From NCBI GenBank assembly GCA_020436865.1, contig JAGQXA010000397.1:1-7187 (forward strand): 7,187 bases of DNA, in the 5' to 3' direction. The position numbers and the translations under genes were made by a program. The notes beneath the pieces were generated by a model that worked only from the letters and a program-made list of their open reading frames with translations, made no database searches and was not told where the DNA came from. This DNA comes from Saprospiraceae bacterium (GTDB lineage Bacteria; Bacteroidota; Bacteroidia; Chitinophagales; Saprospiraceae). Below, one piece after another: positions 1 through 6,839 of this stretch. Numbering within the stretch: position 1 is the first letter of the stretch; every line of letters begins with the position of its first letter.

Positions 1-2
1 TC

Positions 3-809
3 ACCGTCGAGTATGAGCAGTTGGCCGCTTCCCTGACGGAAGCCAGCACCAAACTCGCCGATTGTGAGGAAGAAAAAAGCGAACTGGAGTCGCAACTGAA
101 TACCCAGAAAAACGACATCAAGACCAAAGACACCCAGATCGGCCTGCTCGAAGACCAGATCGCCACCTTGAAAAGCACCAACACCAATCTGTTGGATCGC
201 ATGACCGACCTGTCGATCGTCAGCAAGGCCGGCGCCGAAAGCATCCAGAAATCGCTCGAAACCATCAACGAGCGCAATCAGTACATCAAGAACCTGACCT
301 CCGACATTCAGCGCAAGGATTCGCTGAACCTGGCCCTCGTCACCAACCTTAAACGCTCGCTGGCCAACGTCAACGACGAAGACATACAGATCGAGGTGAA
401 GAAGGGCGTCGTGTACGTCTCCCTCTCCGACAAAATGCTCTTCAAATCGGGCAGCGACCAGATCAACAGCCGTGCCGAGGAAGTGCTCGGGAAGGTAGCC
501 AAGGTGATCAACGACCACAAGGGCATCGAGATCCTCGTAGAAGGCCATACCGACAGCGTGCCGATCAAGAACGACCGCATCCGCGACAACTGGGATCTCA
601 GCGTGCTGCGCGCCACCGCCGTCGTGCGCAACCTGCAAACCAAACATGGCGTCGACCCCGCCCGCATGACGGCCGGCGGCCGCTCGGAATACCTCCCCAA
701 GGCTACCAACGACTCCAAAGACGGCCGCAGCCTCAACCGCCGCACCGAGATCATTATCATTCCCAAACTCGATCAGTTCTTCGAGCTGATGGTGCCGGAG
801 GAGAAGTGA
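3..809 (+). CDS. OmpA-family peptidoglycan-binding envelope protein with coiled-coil stalk (5' partial)
   Basis: The frame is open to the left edge, so the true start lies upstream; 268 residues are visible, numbered here from base 3. Residues 1 to about 124 are charged and heptad-like (many Glu, Lys, Gln and Leu) and look like a long coiled coil. Residues about 130-256 form an OmpA C-terminal (OmpA/MotB) domain: EGHTD ends at Asp184, NWDLSVLRA contains Arg203, and NRRTEI starts at 245. In this fold the Asp and Arg equivalents bind the diaminopimelate of peptidoglycan. The protein probably links the outer membrane or periplasm to the cell wall; Bacteroidota have many such proteins with an N-terminal lipoprotein signal and coiled coil, but the N-terminus is outside the window, so anchoring cannot be seen. 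The NWDLS variant is MotB-like, yet no transmembrane helix is visible, so a flagellar stator role is not supported. It faces the efflux operon tail to tail and has no evident link to it. Confidence 0.92.
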   Translation, partial: TVEYEQLAASLTEASTKLADCEEEKSELESQLNTQKNDIKTKDTQIGLLEDQIATLKSTNTNLLDRMTDLSIVSKAGAESIQKSLETINERNQYIKNLTSDIQRKDSLNLALVTNLKRSLANVNDEDIQIEVKKGVVYVSLSDKMLFKSGSDQINSRAEEVLGKVAKVINDHKGIEILVEGHTDSVPIKNDRIRDNWDLSVLRATAVVRNLQTKHGVDPARMTAGGRSEYLPKATNDSKDGRSLNRRTEIIIIPKLDQFFELMVPEEK

Positions 810-813
810 GTTT

Positions 814-850
814 CTGGATACTGGATGCTGGATACTACATCCAGCATCCA
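814..850. repeat. Heptamer-based inverted repeat, candidate bidirectional terminator
   Basis: Three tandem heptamers of the form CTGGATR (814-820, 821-827, 828-834) are followed by inverted copies. The result is a perfect 12-bp stem, TGGATGCTGGAT (822-833) against ATCCAGCATCCA (839-850), around a 5-base loop ACTAC. It fills almost all of the 43-bp gap between two convergent genes, five bases after one stop codon and three bases from the other, so it is well placed to stop transcription from both sides. Neither flank has a T tract, so it is not a canonical intrinsic terminator. It could equally be one copy of an interspersed genomic repeat. Confidence 0.7.
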
Positions 851-852
851 AC

Positions 853-2064
853 TCAATGACTGTGCTCGGCCTCTCCTTTCCGCAGTTCGGCGATCAGGTA
901 GTAGGCGTTGTTCAGGGCGAATTGCGCGCTATCGGGTAGCGGCCGGGCGAAACTTACGGCTATCCAGTTATCCTGAGTGGCTCCCGGAAAAACCTCTATG
1001 GGAGTAAAGCGCCATTCTTCTTGTCCGTTCTCCCGTTCTTTTCCGGCCAAGAAGGCCAGATGGCGGTCTCCGTCTCTGACAATGGCTCCTTCGGGCAGTG
1101 CTTCCGAAGCTTCGTTGGCGGTGAGGATCTGCCCTTTGATGTACATGCCGGGGATCAGTTTTCCCGCTTTGTTCTCGATCTCCGCGTGGATGTGTACCGC
1201 CTTCGGATCCTGCTCGAACTTCTTGCCCACCGAGTAGATCGTGGCAAAGAGTTCCTGGCCGGGAAGCGTAGCCACCGTAAATCGCACCTGCTGCCCTTGC
1301 TCGACCTTGTGGATATCTTTTTCAAAGACCATCAGGTCGGCGTGGATGTGGCGGATGTTGACGATCTCGAACAGATCTTTGTCCGGCTGCACGTACTGCC
1401 CGGTCTTCACCTCGACCTTGGTGATGGTGCCGTCGATCGGACTGACCACCGGCGTTCGCTGGTATAGGTCGCCGGTGTGGATCCGCTCGGGGTCCAGGCC
1501 TAGCTGTTGCAGTTGCAGGGCATGGCTCTTGACCTTGGCCCGGGCAGCGCGGTAATCGGCCTGGCTTTGTTGAAAGGCCTGGCCGGAGCCGACCTCCTCC
1601 TCGTAGAGCCGTTTTTGCCGCTTGTATTCCTCTTCCAAGAATTGCAGTTGATGATAGGTGTCCAGGTACTCGCTCTGCAGGGCGATAAGGCTGGGATGTT
1701 TCAGGTAGGCCAGCACCTGGCCTTTGCGCACGTCGTCGCCTTCGATGACCTCGATGCTGGACACATTGGCGCCCAGCATCGCCGTGACGGTGGCCTCGTT
1801 TTGCGGAGGCACCTCCAGTTCGCCGTTGGCTTCTACGATGGAAGAGAGAGTTCGTCGCGGCAGGGGGCCGACCGCCATCTCCAGGGCCTCGAATTGTCGG
1901 CTGGAAAAATGCACTTCATCTGCCTTCCCTTCTTCCGGTTCGTGCGCGTGGGCGGTCGTTTCTCCCTCGCCGGGATGTCGATCGTGTGAATGAGTTTCGG
2001 CGCAGGCCGTAAAGAACAGCAGCAGAGTAGCCAGTCCGAGAGAATTATGATCGATGCGGTCCAT
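853..2064 (-). CDS. RND efflux periplasmic adaptor lipoprotein (CusB/CzcB, HlyD-like membrane fusion protein)
   Basis: This is the adaptor of a tripartite heavy-metal exporter, bridging the inner-membrane pump and the outer-membrane channel in the periplasm. The 403-residue product starts with a lipoprotein signal: hydrophobic residues 9-18 and a lipobox FTA-Cys21. The mature N-terminus is His-rich (H25, H27, H30, H39, H41) and the protein ends in His-Ser-His. The domain order is that of the family: first lipoyl half about 93-125, alpha-helical hairpin about 126-190, second lipoyl half about 205-235 (SPIDGTITKVEVKTGQYV), beta barrel about 239-315, and membrane-proximal domain about 320-395. 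Full length for the family. The ATG at 2064-2062 is chosen because it directly precedes the signal peptide; the leader is A-rich (AAAAAGCATAAA) with no Shine-Dalgarno. Only 10 bases separate it from the pump stop codon, so the two are surely co-transcribed. N-terminal His rather than the Met residues of E. coli CusB hints at divalent metals; substrate is inferred. Confidence 0.93.
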   Translation of the reverse strand: MDRIDHNSLGLATLLLFFTACAETHSHDRHPGEGETTAHAHEPEEGKADEVHFSSRQFEALEMAVGPLPRRTLSSIVEANGELEVPPQNEATVTAMLGANVSSIEVIEGDDVRKGQVLAYLKHPSLIALQSEYLDTYHQLQFLEEEYKRQKRLYEEEVGSGQAFQQSQADYRAARAKVKSHALQLQQLGLDPERIHTGDLYQRTPVVSPIDGTITKVEVKTGQYVQPDKDLFEIVNIRHIHADLMVFEKDIHKVEQGQQVRFTVATLPGQELFATIYSVGKKFEQDPKAVHIHAEIENKAGKLIPGMYIKGQILTANEASEALPEGAIVRDGDRHLAFLAGKERENGQEEWRFTPIEVFPGATQDNWIAVSFARPLPDSAQFALNNAYYLIAELRKGEAEHSH

Positions 2065-2074
2065 TTTATGCTTT

Positions 2075-5000
2075 TTAATGGTTTGACGGATTGAGATAGT
2101 ACTCCAAAAGGGCCTTGGAGCCCAGGTATCGTTCCAGGGTTACCTGGGCCTCCACCTCCACCTGCAGGCTCGATTCCAGATGTTGGATCAGCGTCACGTA
2201 GTCGATGGCGCCCTCCCGAAAAGCGGCGATGCCGGCCCGCCGCTGCTCCCGTGACCAGGGTAGCGCTTCTTCCTGGTAGTATTGCCAGGAGGCCAGCCAC
2301 TTTTGATACTGCAGGCGTGCCGACTCGTATTCCGCCTGGAGCTGCAGTCGATCCTGCTGGTATTGCTGCGCCGCAATTTCCTCCTGGATGCCGGCCGCCT
2401 CGATCCTTCCTTTCTCCGGCTTGGCGAACAGGGGCAGGCTGATGCCGAATTGAAACTGATGGAAGGGAAACTGTCCGGCCACACTTTGCAGTCCGTACTG
2501 GGCATTCAGTCGCGGTTTCAGAGACGCCTCGGCCGCTTCCCGTTCCGCTTCGGCGACCCGGATCCGCTGACCGGCAATGGCCAGGGCCGGATGCCGGTTC
2601 AGTTCGCCGGCCGGGGCGATCGGTTCGAGCCAGTGCGTCGGCAGCGTATCCAGTACGGTGAAGAAAGTGTCGCTCGCCAGCCAGAGGTTCAGCTTTTGCG
2701 CGGCGATCGCGTGATCGTAGGCGGCCTGTTCCTTGCGCAGGCCGATCTGTCTGGCCTGATTGGCCGCCGCCAGGTAGGCCAGCCTGGAACTCTCCTCTAC
2801 CTCGTAGCGGATCTGTGCCGCCCGCTGGAAGTCTTGGTAAAGCGAATCCAGGCGTTCATACAAGCGCCATTTCTGCAGAGCGACATAAGCGGAGCAATAG
2901 GCTTGCCGGACCTCCTGTCTGACGGCCCATTCGTCGAGTAGCAAGGCCCCCTCGGCCAGCCGAACCTGTTCGCGGCGCAGTTCTTTTTGGGGCCTGATCC
3001 CGAATACATCGATATTCTGTTGCTGAGCGCCGAGGATGGTGTACACGCCGGCATTGCCGCCGCCGAGTTCTTCTGCTCCGGTAAAGATCTGGGTGTTACC
3101 GAGGTCGTAGGCCGTTTTTTCCAGCGCCTCCCGACGAGCGATCTCCAGCCGGGAGGCCCGGAGTTTCGGGTAGTTCTCGAGCGCGCGTTCCACGGCCTCC
3201 TCCGGGGAAATGCCCGGTAGCTGGCCGGGTTCCTGTCCGAAAGCTACCGATGGGATCAGAAAGCTCAGCAGGGCGATCAGGATCAGGGTCGCCCCGCGCA
3301 GGCGCAAGGATCGCGTTTCCGTCCACCGGTAGCCGATGGGCAATAGAAAGAGGGTCAGCAGGGTAGACGTGAGCAGCCCGCCGATCACCACGGTGGCCAG
3401 AGGTCGCTGCACTTCGGCGCCGGCCGAAGTGGAAAGGGCCATCGGCAAGAATCCGAGGATGTCGGTCAGCGCCGTCAGCAGGATCGGCCGGATCCTCCGG
3501 CGGGCGCCCAGCCTGATCCGTTCATGCAGGTCGGAAACGCCTTCCTGCTCGAGTTCGTTCCAGCTGCTGATCAATACCAGTCCGTTCAAAACGGCGACGC
3601 CGAAAAGCACGATGAAACCGATGCCGGCCGAAATGCTGAAGGGCATATCGCGCAGCCAGAGAGAGAACACGCCGCCAATGGCCGCCAGCGGGATCGACAG
3701 GTAGATCGTAAAGCTTTGCGGGAGCGAGCGCAAGGCGAAAAAGATGAGCAGGAAGATGAGCGCCAGGGCGACCGGCACGACGATCTTCAGGCGCTGGGTG
3801 GCCCGTTCGAGATTCTCGAATGCGCCGCCGTAGCGGATGTAGTAGCCCGGGGGCAGTTCGAGCCGGGCATCGAGCTTCTGCTGGATCTCTTCGACCAGCG
3901 ACCGCACATCGCGTCCGCGAACGTTCACGCCGACATAGGTTCGGCGGTGGGTGTTGTCGCGGCTGATCTGCATCGGCCCCGGTTCGTAGCTGATGTCGGC
4001 GAGTTCGCGCAGCGGGATCTGCGAGCCGTTCGGGGTATTGATGTACAGGTTCTTCAGGTCGTTGATGTTGGTGCGGTGCACGGAATCGAGCCGTACGACC
4101 AGGTCGAACCTCCGCTCGCCTTCGAAGATCACACCCGCCCTTGCGCCGGCAAAAGCGCCCTCGATCACGCGATTGATCTCGTTGACATTGAGGCCGTACT
4201 GGGCCAGCTTGTCGCGGTCGTGGTTGACCGTCATCTGCGGGAGCCCGGTGGTGGCCTCCACCTTCATGTCCGCCACCCCCTCGACTGTGGCGATGATCCG
4301 TCCCATTTCTTCAGCTTTGGCGGCGAGCACCTGCAGGTCTTCTCCGTACAACTTGACGGCGAGGTCTTCGCGGACTCCCGTCAGCAGCTCGTTAAAGCGC
4401 ATTTCGATCGGCTGGGTGAATTCGTAGTTGACGCCGGGAACGACGCTGAGCGTTTCTTTCATGCTGGCGATCAGGTCTTCCTTCGTGCCCGCCGAAACCC
4501 ACTCCTCTTTGGGTTTGAGCAATACGAAACAATCGCCGATGTCCATCGGCATCGGGTCGGTCGGTAGTTCGGCCACGCCGAAGCGGGTCAGCACGTGCTC
4601 GACCTCCGGATAGCGGTCGAGGAGCAGGCGCTCGATCTTCGAGGAGGTTGCGATGCCCTCTGAAAGGGCGCTGCCGGGCTTCAGGATGATGTGGAAAGCG
4701 ATGTCGCCCTCGTCGAGTTGCGGAATGAACTCGCCGCCCATTCGGTTGAAGGAAAGGACGGTCAGCGCGAACAGAACGGCTGCGGCGCCTAGTACGAGGG
4801 TGGTTCGCTTCAACGCGGCCTGCAGGGCCGTTTCGTACCGCTCTTCCAGCCAGGCGATGAGGCGATCGCCCCAGGACCTTCGTCCTGCCCGCGCCGGACG
4901 AAGGAAGAGGGCCGAGGCCATCGGCACATAGGTCAGGCAGAGGATCATGGCGCCGAGCATGGCAAAGATGAAGGTCAGGGCCATGGGTTGGAACATCTTG

Positions 5001-6412
5001 CCTTCCACCCCTTCGAGGAACAGGATGGGGAGGAACACGATGAGAATGATCAACTGCCCGAAGAAGGCGGCGTTCATCATTTTGCTGGCGGCCCCGAAGG
5101 TCAGGTCGTCCCGGCTCCTGCTGTCTATCAGTTGCCCTTGCCGCAGTCGCTGGGCCAGGTAGAACACCGTACCTTCGACGATGATCACGGCGCCGTCGAC
5201 GATGATGCCGAAATCGATGGCGCCCAGACTCATCAGGTTGGCCCAAACGTCGAAGAAGTTCATCAGGATGAACGCGAAGAGGAGCGAAAGGGGAATGGTC
5301 GACGCTACGATGAGCCCTCCCCGCCAGTTGCCCAGCAGGAAGACCAGCACCAAGACGACGATGAGGGCGCCTTCCAGGAGGTTATAGGATACGGTGCGGG
5401 TCGTTTGCGCGATCAGGGTGCTGCGGTCGAGGAAGGGCACGATGGAGACGCCTTCCGGCAGGGTGGTCTGTATCTCTGCGATCCGCTCCTTGACCGCTCC
5501 GATCACCTGATTCGAGTTGCCGCCTTTGAGCATCAGCACCATGCCTCCGACGGCTTCGCCCCGGCCGTCTTTGGTAAAGGCGCCGTACCTGACCGCCGTG
5601 CCGTACTGAACCTTGGCCACATCGGCGATCCGGATAGGGATGTTGCCCACCGTTCTGACCACCATGTTCTCGATATCGGCCAGGTCGCGGGCCAAACCTT
5701 CTCCGCGGATGAAATTGGCCTGGTGGTTCTTTTCAATGTAGGCGCCGCCGGTGTTCTGGTTGTTGTCGCGGAGGGCGGCAAAAAGGTCGGAAATGGTCAG
5801 GTCGATGGCCCGCAACTCGTCGGGGTTCACAGCCACTTCGTACTGTTTGAGCTGGCCGCCGAAGGAATTCACTTCCACCACTCCCGGCACCATGGCCATT
5901 TGGCGGCGGACGATCCAATCCTGGATGCTGCGCAGTTCCATGGCCGAATATCGGCCGGCATGTCTTTCGTCGACCTCCAAGGTGTACTGGTAGATCTCTC
6001 CGAGCCCGGTCGAGATGGGGCCCATGAAGGATTCGCCGAAGCCGGCCGGGATCTCGTCCTTTACGATGGCCAGCTTTTCGTTGACCAGCTGCCGCGGCAG
6101 ATAGGCGCCCAGCTCGTCGTCGAAAACGATGGTCACTACCGACAGTCCGAAACGGGAGATCGAGCGGATCTCCTGCACGCCGGGCAGGTTGGCCATTGCC
6201 ACCTCTACCGGGTAGGTGACGAATTGTTCGATGTCTTCGGTTCCGAGGTTGGGCGCCTGGGTGATGACCTGTACCTGATTGTTGGTGATGTCGGGTACGG
6301 CGTCGATGGGAACCTGGGTCATGCTCCAGATGCCGACTCCGATCAGAGCCAGCGTGAACAGACCGACGACCAGCTTATTCTCAATAGAAAAAGCGATAAT
6401 ATGATTGATCAT
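2075..6412 (-). CDS. CzcA-type heavy-metal RND pump fused in frame to a TolC-like outer-membrane channel
   Basis: One uninterrupted 1445-residue frame joins two parts of a metal exporter. Residues 1 to about 1030 are a complete HME-RND proton antiporter: TM1 about 12-30, TM2-6 about 345-500, TM7 about 537-555, TM8-12 about 878-1025, with two large periplasmic loops between. TM4 carries DFGIIVDGAVIIVEG with Asp400, Asp406 and Glu413, matching CzcA proton-pathway residues D402, D408 and E415. Sites aligned by eye to the CusA methionine triad (M573, M623, M672) are His574, Ile625 and Glu675, which argues against Cu(I)/Ag(I). Residues 1034-1059 look like a signal peptide. Residues about 1068-1445 form an outer-membrane factor with two helix-strand repeats; the strand pairs lie near 1105-1137 and 1298-1329. 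CzcA and CusA are about 1050 residues, so the extra 400 are the channel. The start ATG at 6412-6410 gives the usual family N-terminus (PIDAVPDITNNQVQV at 35-49) but lacks a Shine-Dalgarno. It lies between the small Cys-rich gene (84-bp gap) and the adaptor (10-bp gap). Confidence 0.95.
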   Translation of the reverse strand: MINHIIAFSIENKLVVGLFTLALIGVGIWSMTQVPIDAVPDITNNQVQVITQAPNLGTEDIEQFVTYPVEVAMANLPGVQEIRSISRFGLSVVTIVFDDELGAYLPRQLVNEKLAIVKDEIPAGFGESFMGPISTGLGEIYQYTLEVDERHAGRYSAMELRSIQDWIVRRQMAMVPGVVEVNSFGGQLKQYEVAVNPDELRAIDLTISDLFAALRDNNQNTGGAYIEKNHQANFIRGEGLARDLADIENMVVRTVGNIPIRIADVAKVQYGTAVRYGAFTKDGRGEAVGGMVLMLKGGNSNQVIGAVKERIAEIQTTLPEGVSIVPFLDRSTLIAQTTRTVSYNLLEGALIVVLVLVFLLGNWRGGLIVASTIPLSLLFAFILMNFFDVWANLMSLGAIDFGIIVDGAVIIVEGTVFYLAQRLRQGQLIDSRSRDDLTFGAASKMMNAAFFGQLIILIVFLPILFLEGVEGKMFQPMALTFIFAMLGAMILCLTYVPMASALFLRPARAGRRSWGDRLIAWLEERYETALQAALKRTTLVLGAAAVLFALTVLSFNRMGGEFIPQLDEGDIAFHIILKPGSALSEGIATSSKIERLLLDRYPEVEHVLTRFGVAELPTDPMPMDIGDCFVLLKPKEEWVSAGTKEDLIASMKETLSVVPGVNYEFTQPIEMRFNELLTGVREDLAVKLYGEDLQVLAAKAEEMGRIIATVEGVADMKVEATTGLPQMTVNHDRDKLAQYGLNVNEINRVIEGAFAGARAGVIFEGERRFDLVVRLDSVHRTNINDLKNLYINTPNGSQIPLRELADISYEPGPMQISRDNTHRRTYVGVNVRGRDVRSLVEEIQQKLDARLELPPGYYIRYGGAFENLERATQRLKIVVPVALALIFLLIFFALRSLPQSFTIYLSIPLAAIGGVFSLWLRDMPFSISAGIGFIVLFGVAVLNGLVLISSWNELEQEGVSDLHERIRLGARRRIRPILLTALTDILGFLPMALSTSAGAEVQRPLATVVIGGLLTSTLLTLFLLPIGYRWTETRSLRLRGATLILIALLSFLIPSVAFGQEPGQLPGISPEEAVERALENYPKLRASRLEIARREALEKTAYDLGNTQIFTGAEELGGGNAGVYTILGAQQQNIDVFGIRPQKELRREQVRLAEGALLLDEWAVRQEVRQAYCSAYVALQKWRLYERLDSLYQDFQRAAQIRYEVEESSRLAYLAAANQARQIGLRKEQAAYDHAIAAQKLNLWLASDTFFTVLDTLPTHWLEPIAPAGELNRHPALAIAGQRIRVAEAEREAAEASLKPRLNAQYGLQSVAGQFPFHQFQFGISLPLFAKPEKGRIEAAGIQEEIAAQQYQQDRLQLQAEYESARLQYQKWLASWQYYQEEALPWSREQRRAGIAAFREGAIDYVTLIQHLESSLQVEVEAQVTLERYLGSKALLEYYLNPSNH
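3236..3313 (-). other. Internal signal-peptide-like segment at the pump-channel junction
   Basis: Residues 1034-1059 of the fusion have all three parts of a Sec signal peptide: a basic n-region (RSLRLRG, Arg1034, 1037 and 1039), a hydrophobic core (ATLILIALLSFLIP) and a c-region ending Ala1057-Phe1058-Gly1059 before Gln1060. That fits the A-x-G rule for signal peptidase I. RND proteins end in the cytoplasm after TM12, so some extra export signal is needed to put the channel domain outside; this segment would do that, as a cleaved signal or as a thirteenth helix. Cleavage is inferred. It would release a 386-residue channel starting at Gln1060. Confidence 0.75.
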
Positions 6413-6414
6413 AT
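6399..6414 (-). repeat. AT-rich inverted repeat spanning the pump start codon
   Basis: ATATGAT (6399-6405) and ATCATAT (6408-6414) are perfect inverted copies with a 2-base spacer. The pump ATG (6412-6410) lies inside one arm. In RNA this could fold as a 6-bp hairpin with a four-base loop that partly hides the start, or it could be a protein-binding palindrome. The residues encoded here (Met-Ile-Asn-His-Ile) fit the family N-terminus, so coding constraint alone may explain it. Confidence 0.4.
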
Positions 6415-6455
6415 CACAGGGAAAGCATTTTTGTTAAACGTCGATGGTTGCCAGG

Positions 6456-6480
6456 GCAGGTCCGCTCGAACGCGGCCTGC
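6456..6480 (-). other. Predicted mRNA hairpin between the small Cys-rich gene and the pump gene
   Basis: GCAGG-T-CCGC (6456-6465) pairs with GCGGCCTGC (6472-6480), giving nine base pairs, mostly G-C, with one bulged base and a 6-base loop TCGAAC. It lies in the 84-bp gap after the stop of the first gene. No U tract follows on the minus strand, so it is probably not a simple terminator. It may stabilise one side of a processed operon mRNA or lower read-through; this role is inferred. Confidence 0.4.
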
Positions 6481-6496
6481 ACTTGAGAGGAGACCT

Positions 6497-6832
6497 TTAA
6501 CAGGATCTGGGAGGTTGCCAGATGTTGTTCACGACGGTGAGGCCCTGAGAGAGCGGCTCGAAAATGGGCGGGTCGGGAATGCCGGGCCGGGTCGGAGGGG
6601 TGTAGAGGAGAGGTTTGCCGGGAACTCGGATCGTCAACTGGCAGCAGCTGCACAGACAAAACGGCGAACAGTGATCGGCGCATCCGCTACCGTGATCGTG
6701 CGCTTCGCCGCCGGTCGCTTCAAGCGCCGCTCTTGCAAAGTCGATCGAAGCGTCGCAACCGGCTTCATCGGCGCATGGAAGCAGGGCCAAGGCCAACAGG
6801 TAGACACTGAGTATTGCACTGATCCAGTTCAT
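6497..6832 (-). CDS. Small exported Cys/His-rich protein, DUF6660-like, first gene of the metal-efflux operon
   Basis: The product is 111 residues. Residues 4-19 are hydrophobic (ISAILSVYLLALALLP), a signal peptide or membrane anchor; Cys20 follows Pro, so this is not a good lipobox. A dense ligand cluster lies at 45-64: His45, His47, Cys51, His54, Cys55, Cys59, Cys61, Cys63 and Cys64, within HDHGSGCADHCSPFCLCSCC. Further Cys are at 20, 26 and the last residue, 111. The tail has a Pro-rich stretch and IWQPP at 104-108. From memory this pattern (short anchor, CSPFC-x-C-x-CC, IWQPP tail) matches the Bacteroidota family DUF6660, found next to CzcA/CusA pumps; the function is unknown. It precedes the pump by 84 bp on the same strand. 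A periplasmic metal-binding role, comparable in place but not in fold to CusF, is inferred from composition and position. The start is chosen because it directly precedes the hydrophobic segment and lies just below a promoter motif. Confidence 0.85.
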   Translation of the reverse strand: MNWISAILSVYLLALALLPCADEAGCDASIDFARAALEATGGEAHDHGSGCADHCSPFCLCSCCQLTIRVPGKPLLYTPPTRPGIPDPPIFEPLSQGLTVVNNIWQPPRSC

Positions 6833-6839
6833 TCGGCCC

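Noticed and set aside
308..766. A 152-codon antisense frame within the OmpA-family gene
   Set aside because: It is Arg/Ser/Leu-rich without motifs and opposes a well-supported OmpA domain.
3233..3325. Possible artefactual gene fusion from an assembly error at the pump-channel junction
   Set aside because: The frame is continuous, both halves are complete, and the linker holds a well-formed signal peptide rather than random sequence. Fusions of this kind are known to me in other Bacteroidota.
3524..4567. A 347-codon open frame on the + strand within the pump gene
   Set aside because: It is an antisense shadow of the RND porter domain with no family motifs and an Asp/Val/His-rich low-quality composition.
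4392..5246. A 284-codon open frame on the - strand, shifted relative to the pump frame
   Set aside because: It is very rich in Arg, Pro and Gly, has no motif, and overlaps TM4-TM7 of the pump, which is intact in its own frame. It does not indicate a frameshift.
6414..6683. An 89-codon open frame on the - strand overlapping the small Cys-rich gene
   Set aside because: It starts inside that gene in another frame and has no signal peptide or family motif. The 111-residue frame has a proper hydrophobic N-terminus and a conserved-looking Cys cluster.
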